A stretch of 6,703 nt of DNA, taken from NCBI GenBank assembly GCA_025937115.1, contig JAICSB010000176.1, positions 1 through 6,703 on the forward strand, read 5' to 3'. The notes beneath the pieces are model-generated. The model made no database searches, was not told the origin of the DNA, and saw only the letters and a program-made list of their open reading frames with translations. Of this stretch, positions 1 through 5,120 are shown piece by piece. The translations under genes were made by a program, and so were the position numbers. This stretch comes from Pseudonocardiaceae bacterium. GTDB lineage: Bacteria; Actinomycetota; Actinomycetes; Mycobacteriales; Pseudonocardiaceae. The stretch's first letter is position 1. Each line of letters opens with the position of its first letter.

Positions 1-2
1 CC

Positions 3-161
3 ACAGAGACCAGGCCCAGCCGGCACGAGTTGAAGGGTGGTGCCTGGACCAGTCCGTTCCTACGGGCAACGCCATCATTGTTCAACGACGCCGCCGCATC
101 CATGTGCGACGACGACACAGGATTCCGATGCGCAGTAACAACCGAAACACTAGACCGCTGA
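3..161 (+). other. possible 3' tail of an unrecognised ORF, open to the left edge
   Basis: Reading frame 3 is open from the left window edge to a TGA at 159-161, about 52 codons, and includes an internal ATG at 102. The peptide (…HELKGGAWTSPF…) resembles no family I recognise. The opposite strand is also open over much of this stretch, so chance is a real explanation in GC-rich DNA. If real, it would converge with the aminotransferase gene, with the hairpin at 147-175 between or overlapping their ends. Apart from that hairpin I see nothing else in bases 1-179. Confidence 0.15.
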
Positions 162-175
162 TCAATCGCTAGTGT
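147..175 (-). terminator. hairpin just downstream of the aminotransferase stop; possible terminator
   Basis: ACACTAG (147-153) and CTAGTGT (169-175) are perfect 7-base inverted arms around a 15-base loop. They begin 5 bases beyond the minus-strand TAA of the aminotransferase gene (180-182). Read on the minus strand, the stem is followed by a moderately T-rich tail (TTCGGTTGTTACTG). The stem is AT-leaning and the T-run is broken, so termination would be weak. The CTAGACC and CGCTAG words here also occur in the palindrome cluster at 4395-4467, so a protein-binding site is an alternative. Confidence 0.35.
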
Positions 176-179
176 GCCG

Positions 180-959
180 TTAGAGCTGTTCGGCGGGAAT
201 GTCCGCGTACAGGTCGCGCAACTGCTTCAGCGCCGGGTGATCAGTAGCCCACGACTGGTCGTCCACCGCAGCAACCGGCCGAATGCCTGTCGCCGCATTG
301 GTCGCGAACACGAACTCCATGGTCGGCAGGTCCGAGAGGGTGACCGGTTCGGTGTGTATCGGCTCGTCAAGGGTCTGGTGCAGCAGGGTCATCGTGATGC
401 CGGTCAGCCATTCCGAGCGTGGCCAGATTGTTTGTCCTTCCCGTACGAATCCGATATTCGACGTTGCGATTTCAGAGATCGTCCCGTCCGGGTTGAGGAA
501 CAGAGCGTCATCGAAGCCTTCGCGTTGGGCAGTCCGCCGGCACCGGAGCGCGCCAAACAGGCCGATGTGCTTCACCGCAGGCATCTCCCGCCGGTACGAG
601 GCAGCTTGCAGGCGCAGCGGAGCAGGTGTGCCCAACGGTGCCGGTCGTGTCGTCACGAGGATGTGCGGGACGGCGTCCGATCCGATTATGCCCAATTCTA
701 GCGTGGGATCGTAGACCGTCACTCGCGCGACAGTGCGCGGAGCGGCATCCGTCAACACGTGCCGGATGTAGTACCGCACGCGGTCGGTGTCCAGGTCGAC
801 GTCAAAGAGTAGGCGGCAGTCTCGCTCCAACCGTTGCATGTGGAGCGACAAGCCGCGCACGCAGCCGTCCTCCGCCAGCATCGAAGTGAAGTGGCCGTAG
901 TTGGTCAGCGCGAGAGCCATGACCTGGTCCATGGTCGGGAGCACACCGTTCAATTGCAT
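180..959 (-). CDS. class IV aminotransferase (PLP-dependent; branched-chain aminotransferase / aminodeoxychorismate lyase fold)
   Basis: A 259-residue protein of the fold-type IV PLP enzymes. These perform branched-chain or D-amino acid transamination, or 4-amino-4-deoxychorismate cleavage; the substrate cannot be read here. K130 in AVKHIGLFGAL is the expected PLP Schiff-base lysine. The block around E163 (ISEIATSNIGF) matches the family's E-x-x-x-SN signature that contacts the cofactor, and ATNAATGIRPV near residues 219-229 matches the C-terminal phosphate-binding turn. The N-terminal NYGHFTSM segment is seen in actinobacterial members of unknown substrate. The ATG at 959 gives a normal family length; an in-frame ATG at 1001 would add 14 unlikely residues. 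It is transcribed away from the transfer genes and is probably cargo. Its upstream region carries direct repeats and a palindrome. The family call is firm; the role in the element is unknown. Confidence 0.88.
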   Translation of the reverse strand: MQLNGVLPTMDQVMALALTNYGHFTSMLAEDGCVRGLSLHMQRLERDCRLLFDVDLDTDRVRYYIRHVLTDAAPRTVARVTVYDPTLELGIIGSDAVPHILVTTRPAPLGTPAPLRLQAASYRREMPAVKHIGLFGALRCRRTAQREGFDDALFLNPDGTISEIATSNIGFVREGQTIWPRSEWLTGITMTLLHQTLDEPIHTEPVTLSDLPTMEFVFATNAATGIRPVAAVDDQSWATDHPALKQLRDLYADIPAEQL

Positions 960-1011
960 GTGGGTCAGCTTCCCAGGGTTGCAGCCTGAAGGACATGCCA
1001 AAACCGTCGAA

Positions 1012-1058
1012 GTTCGGTGAAAGGTCAGGGCTTCCGGTTCGGTGAAAGTTCAGCGCTT
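1012..1058. repeat. two tandem copies of a 22-base direct repeat upstream of the aminotransferase gene
   Basis: Copy 1 (1012-1033) and copy 2 (1037-1058) both begin GTTCGGTGAAAG and end GCTT. They differ at only two positions, one in the middle (GGTCAG versus GTTCAG) and one near the end (GGCTT versus CGCTT). The repeat period is 25 bases. They lie 53-99 bases upstream of the minus-strand aminotransferase ATG, in the divergent intergenic region. The layout suggests a regulator-binding site, but the regulator is not identified. Confidence 0.7.
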
Positions 1059-1060
1059 GG

Positions 1061-1073
1061 GTCCTATTAGGAC
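1061..1073. promoter_or_regulatory. operator-like 13-base palindrome in the divergent intergenic region
   Basis: GTCCTATTAGGAC is a perfect inverted repeat with 6-base arms and one central base. It sits 2 bases beyond the second direct repeat and between the divergently oriented aminotransferase and zinc-ribbon genes. Such short symmetric sites are typical of dimeric winged-helix repressors (GntR or similar), which many AICEs encode. No such regulator gene is visible in this window, so the link is inference. Confidence 0.5.
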
Positions 1074-1135
1074 ACTTCTCGCCACGTGGTCCAGGCCGCA
1101 TAGTTGATGCATGAGCAACAACGACGGAAGGGACG

Positions 1136-1507
1136 ATGATGGCCAAGAATGAAATTCCAGAAATGAAGACCGGTTGCAGAGTGATGTCCAAGATGGTCGA
1201 CACGGGCGTCGGGTTGGCCATTCTGGTAATCGTCATAAATCCGGAAGACGGTCCATGTCGTGAGGACGAGACCGACCCGCGATCGAGTGAGGTTGTGATT
1301 CCGATTACCCGCAATCGTCCCATCAACCTTGAGAGGAGCCATCAAATAATCAACGATGCGATTGACCCGCAGGAGTGGGCTTGCCGGTGCGGTGCCCGTG
1401 CCACCAGGCGGGGCGCCCTGGCGCAATGCCGCAAGTGCCGGCGCCGGGACCGCTGGCACCGCCACCAGGCTGGCGTCCGCCGTCACCGCCGGGGTGAGCA
1501 GTGGTGA
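1136..1507 (+). CDS. small zinc-ribbon-like AICE hypothetical protein
   Basis: A 123-residue protein of unknown function. The N-terminal part has a hydrophobic strand (VGLAILVIVIN, residues 25-35) and a segment RPINLERSHQIINDAIDPQEW (about 61-81). The C-terminal part has a four-cysteine cluster, C83-x-C85 and C98-x2-C101, inside a strongly basic tail rich in Arg and His. That is a plausible zinc ribbon and nucleic-acid binder. It starts at ATG 1136 or the adjacent ATG 1139, behind GGAAGGG. Its TGA (1505-1507) overlaps the next gene's GTG at 1504, supporting a translated operon. Codons in the first half are less GC-biased than in the translocase gene, as is common for accessory genes. Minus-strand frames also run through here, but they lack a recognisable domain and would read against the operon. 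Confidence 0.7.
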   Translation: MMAKNEIPEMKTGCRVMSKMVDTGVGLAILVIVINPEDGPCREDETDPRSSEVVIPITRNRPINLERSHQIINDAIDPQEWACRCGARATRRGALAQCRKCRRRDRWHRHQAGVRRHRRGEQW

Positions 1508-1767
1508 AGCGCCACACGATCCAGGTCGGCCACGGGCGAAGCGGTCCGTTCTCCCGCGCCCACGTCCTGGAACTGGACGGGATCGGGCTCCGGTCAGCCG
1601 ACCACTACACGCGTCTCATGCCGGTGTCCGAGGCCACCAACGGTGCCTTCCGGCTGGCCATGCTCCCGTTCCGGCTCATCGCGCTGGGCGTGCTGTGGGC
1701 GACCGCCACCCCGACGCGGCTGATCGTCACCACCGCTATTTGCACTGTCATTGCCATCAGTCTCTGA
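1504..1767 (+). CDS. small membrane protein of the transfer operon (Spd-like position)
   Basis: An 87-residue protein with a polar N-terminal half (KRHTIQVGHGRSGPFSRA…). Two hydrophobic segments follow, roughly residues 51-67 and 72-87, separated by a short TPTR turn; it ends in a hydrophobic tail. It is therefore probably an integral membrane protein. GTG 1504 overlaps the preceding TGA as GTGA, so translational coupling decides the start; GTG 1501 would add one residue. Small hydrophobic proteins next to TraB in actinomycete elements are often Spd proteins, which aid intramycelial spreading of plasmid DNA. Position and topology fit that role, but no sequence signature proves it. Confidence 0.7.
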   Translation: MKRHTIQVGHGRSGPFSRAHVLELDGIGLRSADHYTRLMPVSEATNGAFRLAMLPFRLIALGVLWATATPTRLIVTTAICTVIAISL

Positions 1768-1861
1768 GAGGACGGCGGCACGTTAGCGGCTATCCCGCCG
1801 CCCGCCGAGCGACCTACCACCGGTCCAGATCCCCGGATGCAAAGGAGGTTTTTACCCGACA

Positions 1862-2233
1862 ATGAACCCACAGAAGCCGTACTCCCTCATCAATCTGGAG
1901 GCCGTCCGAAACCATTTCCACCAGGCGTGCCAGTCGCACACCCCGGTCAGGCTCTGGCACGCCGTCGCCGATATTCCCGTCCTGCTCGCTGAGTTGTCCC
2001 GACTCCGGTCTCTCTTGGCGCTTGTCCGCGCGATGCACGCAAACCTTCTCGCCGCCGCCCGCGCCACCATCGCCGCCACCCGAGACGGCGAGGCGGACTC
2101 GATGTACTACCTGCGCGACGAACTCGACGCGCATGACCAACTTCCGCCCGATCACCTTCACGCCGCTGAACTTCTCGCGCAGCCATGCCCCGAAACCACC
2201 GATGACCCGGTCGGCGAACAGGACAGCCAATGA
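1862..2233 (+). CDS. conserved-looking AICE hypothetical protein upstream of the translocase
   Basis: A 123-residue, largely helical protein that I do not assign to a named family. The central part (LLAELSRLRSLLALVRAMHANLLAAARATIAA, about residues 41-72) is an amphipathic, coiled-coil-like Leu/Ala/Arg stretch. It is followed by DGEADSMYYLRDELDAHDQLPPDH, and short proteins with this YYLRDEL-type ending commonly precede FtsK-like genes in actinobacterial elements. A strong AAGGAGG at 1842-1848 lies 13 bases before ATG 1862. The TGA (2231-2233) overlaps the translocase ATG (2230-2232) as ATGA, so the two are probably translationally coupled and work together. There are no membrane segments and no metal-binding pattern. 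Confidence 0.78.
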   Translation: MNPQKPYSLINLEAVRNHFHQACQSHTPVRLWHAVADIPVLLAELSRLRSLLALVRAMHANLLAAARATIAATRDGEADSMYYLRDELDAHDQLPPDHLHAAELLAQPCPETTDDPVGEQDSQ

Positions 2234-4389
2234 CGCGGCTACCCGTGGATAGCCGCGCGGACCAGAAAGTGATCCGCTTCCCTGGCCAGACCGTCAACCA
2301 TTCCTCCGAGTATCAGGGGTACGACACCGAGCTCATCGAGTCCGATCGACTCCCGACCATTGGCTCGGACGCATCCTCGGCACTTCCGTCGTCGTCCATG
2401 ACGGTCGAGACCAATGAGCTGGTCTTTCACCCACTCGAGCGGCGCCCGATCGTGCCGATTTGGATGCGCAATGCCGAGCAGGGCAAGGCTTTCTTCCGTT
2501 GGCTCGCCGCCAACCTTTGGCATACCACTGCGTTCCACACGCTCCGCATCCCCAAGTACGTGCTGCGCGCTGTGGTGTACACCCCGCGCGGCATTAGCCG
2601 CGCAATCGTCGAGTTGTACCGCTGGGCCAGTGACGCCGAGGGCAGGCCGCTGCGGCTCTACGCGATCGAACGTGGTGATGTCACCGGCTATATGACACTG
2701 TCCCGGCAGCGCAATAACCGAGTTCGTACTCGGTTGACCACCGTTTTCGGACTCGCCTGCTGTGCCACAGCAGCGCTGCTGGTTGCCGCGCTGCTGTGGC
2801 CACGTTCCCCGCTGCTGTTCTTTGCGCTGGCTATCGCGCTGGCCGGCTGGCATGGCCGCCGCGAAGACCAGCCGTTCCTCGACCCGGCCATCATTGTCCC
2901 GCGTGCGCGCAAACTCACCCTTGACGTGGTCACGCGCGCATTCGTAGCCGCCGGCCTATGCAAGGAAGACAACCCGATCACCTTCCCGCAACCGATCTGC
3001 CGCGACGGGGACGGATGGCTCGCGCTGGTCGACCTGCCCTACGGCAAGAAAGCCGCGGACGCGCTGAAGAAACACCAGGACATCGCCGCCGCGCTGGACA
3101 TCGACGAGGTCCAGGTCTTCCTGGACCGCATCCGCGGCGAAGCTGGGTCAGCGCGGCGGGTCGCGCTGTGGGTGGCCGACGTGGACGTGTTCGCCCAGAA
3201 GCCACCCGTCACCGCGCTGGCCAAGGCCGAGTCGGTGGACTTCTGGAAGGGCTTCCGATTCGGTCAGGATGCCCGCAAACGGCCGGTGCAGCTGGTCATG
3301 GTCTGGTCCTCGCTGTTGGTCGGGGCCATTCCTCGGATGGGCAAAACGTTCGCCGCCCGGCTCCCGGCAGCGGCCGCCGCGCTGGATGCGTGGGTGCAGC
3401 TGTTCATCTTCGACGGCAAGGGCGGCAAGGACTGGCAGCCGTTCGAGCTGGTCTCCCACCGCTACGGCTCCGGCGTTCGCGCGGCCGTGGTCGAGCACCT
3501 GGTACACGTGCTGCGCGAGCTGGTCGAGGACATGAACGATCGCTATGAGCGGCTGCGCGAGCTACCCAACGACCTGTGTCCCGAGGGGAAGCTCACCCCA
3601 GCCATTGCACGCAGCAAGCGGCTGGGGATGCCGCTGCGGCTGGTGTGCATCGACGAGGTCCAGCGCTACCTGGAACACCCCGAGCACGGCAAGGCCATCC
3701 TGGAACTGCTCACCGACCTGGCCAAGGTCGGCCCGGCTGTCGGGATCATGCTCGTGCTTGCCACCCAGAAGCCGGACTCGAAGGTCATGCCCGACAGTCT
3801 GCGCGGTCAGCTCGGCATCCGGTTCGCCATGAAGGTGATGAACTGGCAGTCCTCGGACACCATCCTCGGCGCCGGCGCCTACCCCGACCTGGACGCATCC
3901 AAACTACTGCGCGCACACAAAGGGGTGGGCATCCTGCTCGGCGCAGACGACGGCGCGCTGGCCGAGTCCGGCGGGCAGATCATCCGCACCGACCTGATGG
4001 ACCTGCCCACCCTGCACACGATCTGCGAACGCGGCCGGGAACTGCGGATCACAGCCGGCACCCTGTCCGGGGTCGCCGACGGCGGCGCCTACCTCGTCGA
4101 ACACGCCGCGCCCCGGCTGCTCGATGACGTGCTGGCCGTGTTCATCGGCGACGAGGCCCGGCTCTGGTCAGAGACCGTGATCGCCCGGCTCGCCGAGGCC
4201 AACCCGGACGCCTACGACGGCTGGACCCCCACCGACCTGGCCACCTGCCTCAAGCCCTACGGCATCACCACCGGACAAGTCTGGGGACAGACGCCCGAGG
4301 GCCAAGGCGCCAACCGGCGCGGCATCACCCGAGGCACCGTCCTCGAAGCCCTCGCCCAAGCCCTTGACCGACCACCCCAAACCCGCTAA
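2230..4389 (+). CDS. TraB/FtsK-SpoIIIE-like DNA translocase of an AICE
   Basis: A 719-residue transfer ATPase. In AICEs this protein alone moves double-stranded DNA between hyphae, as a membrane-anchored hexameric pump. The polar N-terminus (1-165) is followed by two membrane segments at about 170-189 and 192-207. The motor domain has a Walker A, GAIPRMGKT (365-373), and a Walker B, LVCIDE (471-476, acidic pair D475/E476). The motif ATQKPDSKVMPDSLRGQLGIR (about 511-531) corresponds to the FtsK ATQRP region. The tail (about 625-719, including YDGWTPTDLATCLKPYGI and QGANRRGI) resembles the winged-helix DNA-recognition end of AICE FtsK proteins. In Walker A the first glycine of GxxxxGKT is displaced by one position, a variant I associate with this subfamily. 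The start overlaps the upstream stop as ATGA. No relaxase is nearby, in keeping with relaxase-free transfer. Confidence 0.93.
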   Translation: MTRLPVDSRADQKVIRFPGQTVNHSSEYQGYDTELIESDRLPTIGSDASSALPSSSMTVETNELVFHPLERRPIVPIWMRNAEQGKAFFRWLAANLWHTTAFHTLRIPKYVLRAVVYTPRGISRAIVELYRWASDAEGRPLRLYAIERGDVTGYMTLSRQRNNRVRTRLTTVFGLACCATAALLVAALLWPRSPLLFFALAIALAGWHGRREDQPFLDPAIIVPRARKLTLDVVTRAFVAAGLCKEDNPITFPQPICRDGDGWLALVDLPYGKKAADALKKHQDIAAALDIDEVQVFLDRIRGEAGSARRVALWVADVDVFAQKPPVTALAKAESVDFWKGFRFGQDARKRPVQLVMVWSSLLVGAIPRMGKTFAARLPAAAAALDAWVQLFIFDGKGGKDWQPFELVSHRYGSGVRAAVVEHLVHVLRELVEDMNDRYERLRELPNDLCPEGKLTPAIARSKRLGMPLRLVCIDEVQRYLEHPEHGKAILELLTDLAKVGPAVGIMLVLATQKPDSKVMPDSLRGQLGIRFAMKVMNWQSSDTILGAGAYPDLDASKLLRAHKGVGILLGADDGALAESGGQIIRTDLMDLPTLHTICERGRELRITAGTLSGVADGGAYLVEHAAPRLLDDVLAVFIGDEARLWSETVIARLAEANPDAYDGWTPTDLATCLKPYGITTGQVWGQTPEGQGANRRGITRGTVLEALAQALDRPPQTR

Positions 4390-4394
4390 CGGTC

Positions 4395-4467
4395 CGCTAG
4401 ATCTAGCGCCCACCCCGCTAGGTCTAGCGGCTCCGCTAGACCTCCGACCAGCGCACTAGCTGCCTAG
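4395..4467. repeat. CTAG-rich palindrome cluster downstream of the translocase gene
   Basis: Seven CTAG tetranucleotides lie in 71 bases (4397, 4403, 4418, 4424, 4436, 4456, 4464), while only isolated copies occur elsewhere in the window. CGCTAGATCTAGCG (4395-4408) is a perfect 14-base palindrome. CCGCTAG-GT-CTAGCGG (4415-4430) is a second, with 7-base arms. CCGCTAGA (4433-4440) is a half-site, followed by two looser copies. There is no ORF here. The position just after traB/ftsK and before xis suits a clt-like transfer locus recognised by the translocase's winged helix, a replication origin with iterons, or an operator. The sequence does not decide between these. Confidence 0.75.
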
Positions 4468-4589
4468 CACCCGTCCACCCGACCCCAACAGAACGGAGGT
4501 ATCACCAGCCCAAATGAACCAGCCGCAACCGATCCCGCACAACCTCAAGGAGGCAGCCCAGCTATCAGACGAGTCATCTTCCGGCCAGT

Positions 4590-4612
4590 CCCCTAACCGG
4601 GGAGGTGATCAC
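4590..4612 (+). promoter_or_regulatory. extended ribosome-binding site for xis with a hairpin over its 5' end
   Basis: GGAGGTGATC (4601-4610) is complementary to ten consecutive bases of the usual bacterial 16S rRNA 3' end. GGAGG ends 7 bases before the TTG at 4613, an optimal spacing that favours TTG as the start. CCCC (4590-4593) can pair with GGGG (4599-4602) across a 5-base loop, which would cover the first two G's of the site. That pairing is short and its effect is inference. Confidence 0.6.
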
Positions 4613-4783
4613 TTGCAGGCATACACGGTCGAGCAAGTCGCCGAGCTGCTCCACGTCGGCCGGGACAAGGTCTACTACCTGCTCCGCACCGGCCAGCTCC
4701 GCAGCATCAAGATCGGCAAGCTCCGCCGGATCACCGGCCGGCACCTGGCCCAGTTTGTCGCCTCCTTGGAGGACAGTCTATGA
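4613..4783 (+). CDS. xis: excisionase-like small HTH protein (MerR/HTH_17 type)
   Basis: A 56-residue DNA-binding protein with the excisionase-family pattern YTVEQVAELLHVGRDKVYYLLRTGQLRSIKIGKLRRI. This is a winged helix-turn-helix: a first helix at TVEQVAELL, a recognition helix at GRDKVYYLLRTG, and a basic wing at SIKIGKLRRI. Such proteins bend DNA at the attachment site and direct the integrase toward excision. The start is ambiguous. TTG 4613 has a perfect ribosome-binding site and gives the family's usual compact length. ATG 4514 adds 33 polar residues and has GGAGGT 13 bases upstream, a long spacing. The stop is 72 bases before the ribbon-helix-helix gene, and integrase follows. The Xis role rests on fold and position. 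Confidence 0.85.
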   Translation: MQAYTVEQVAELLHVGRDKVYYLLRTGQLRSIKIGKLRRITGRHLAQFVASLEDSL

Positions 4784-4784
4784 G

Positions 4785-4817
4785 TGTGTTGCACTGCAAC
4801 ACAGTGTACTGCATATT
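4785..4817 (+). promoter_or_regulatory. candidate promoter overlapping a perfect operator palindrome, before the ribbon-helix-helix gene
   Basis: TGTGTTGC-ACT-GCAACACA (4785-4803) is a perfect inverted repeat with 8-base arms. TTGCAC (4789-4794) inside it resembles a -35 box, and CATATT (4812-4817) lies 17 bases further on as a -10 candidate matching four of six positions. ACTGCA occurs twice (4793-4798 and 4808-4813) and CAGT-GT-ACTG (4802-4811) forms a second small palindrome. This AT-richer patch starts right after the xis stop and 53 bases before the next start codon. The arrangement suggests a repressor that blocks RNA polymerase, most simply autoregulation by the downstream ribbon-helix-helix protein. 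That assignment is inference. Confidence 0.6.
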
Positions 4818-4855
4818 GTGACACGGCACCGACGTCCGAACCAAGGAGGGAGTCC

Positions 4856-5014
4856 ATGCCAGCAACCCAGACCTACAGCCTGCGCCTCGGCGCGGACCGC
4901 CGATACAAGCTCGAAGAGATCGCACGGCGAAAGGATCGTGACCTCTCCTACGTGATCAGGAAGGCCATCGATGAGTACATCGAGCGCCACCAGTACGACC
5001 CCGACGGCGACTGA
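4856..5014 (+). CDS. ribbon-helix-helix (Arc/CopG-type) DNA-binding protein
   Basis: A 52-residue protein whose whole length fits the ribbon-helix-helix fold. The predicted parts are a strand TYSLRLG (about residues 6-12), helix A around DRRYKLEEIARRKD, and helix B around LSYVIRKAIDEYIERH. Such proteins bind DNA as dimers through the paired strands and act as repressors or antitoxins; no toxin gene is adjacent. The start is ATG 4856, 7 bases after AAGGAGGG; an upstream GTG (4784) would read through the palindrome and add 24 Cys/Thr-rich residues, so it is rejected. It lies between xis and int, behind its own candidate promoter with an operator-like palindrome, which suggests control of the excision/integration block. 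Confidence 0.85.
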   Translation: MPATQTYSLRLGADRRYKLEEIARRKDRDLSYVIRKAIDEYIERHQYDPDGD

Positions 5015-5029
5015 CACAACGCAGCGCCA

Positions 5030-5078
5030 GCCCTGGCCACCACGATCCAGGTGGTACGCCTCGAACGCGGGCCAGGGC
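5030..5078 (+). promoter_or_regulatory. nested inverted repeats in the integrase leader
   Basis: GCCCTGGCC (5030-5038) and GGCCAGGGC (5070-5078) are perfect 9-base inverted arms. Inside lies ACCAC (5039-5043) / GTGGT (5051-5055) around a 7-base loop. CCTGG at 5032-5036 could instead pair with CCAGG at 5047-5051, 5072-5076 or 5082-5086, so mutually exclusive folds are possible. The structure fills much of the 106 bases between the ribbon-helix-helix stop and the integrase start. It may be a folded leader controlling int or a protein-binding site. There is no T-tract for simple termination. Confidence 0.45.
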
Positions 5079-5120
5079 ACGCCAGGCCCCACCCCATCAC
5101 CCGGCAGGAACGGAGTTTCC

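Noticed and set aside
174..889. Plus-strand ORFs of 175, 143 and 87 residues
   Set aside because: They are antisense to the class IV aminotransferase, which has clear catalytic motifs; their translations are Arg/Pro-rich with no domain.
1076..1104. Possible promoter (TTCTCG … CATAGT) for the zinc-ribbon gene
   Set aside because: The -35 candidate matches poorly and the -10 matches four of six; not distinguishable from background.
802..1486. Minus-strand ORFs of 174 and 139 residues
   Set aside because: They overlap the aminotransferase or run antisense to the zinc-ribbon gene, and show no recognisable domain. The plus-strand gene there has a cysteine cluster and an operon-style GTGA overlap.
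1774..1802. GGCGGC/GCCGCC inverted repeat between the membrane protein and the next gene
   Set aside because: Six-base GC arms with a 17-base unpaired loop are expected by chance in this composition; no T-tract follows, and the operon continues.
2239..4413. Numerous ORFs within the translocase gene on both strands
   Set aside because: GC-rich shadow frames of the 719-residue translocase; compositions are Arg/Ala/Pro-rich and they have no motifs or ribosome-binding sites.
4784..4855. 24-residue N-terminal extension of the ribbon-helix-helix protein
   Set aside because: It would translate the palindrome and promoter into a Cys/Thr-rich peptide and has no ribosome-binding site; ATG 4856 follows AAGGAGGG.
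4784..5014. Toxin-antitoxin pair based on the ribbon-helix-helix protein
   Set aside because: Neither neighbour is a toxin: one side is an excisionase and the other a tyrosine integrase.
4971..5120. 50-residue N-terminal extension of the integrase
   Set aside because: It would overlap the ribbon-helix-helix gene and encodes a low-complexity Ser/Thr stretch. ATG 5121 has a proper ribosome-binding site and starts at the arm-binding domain.
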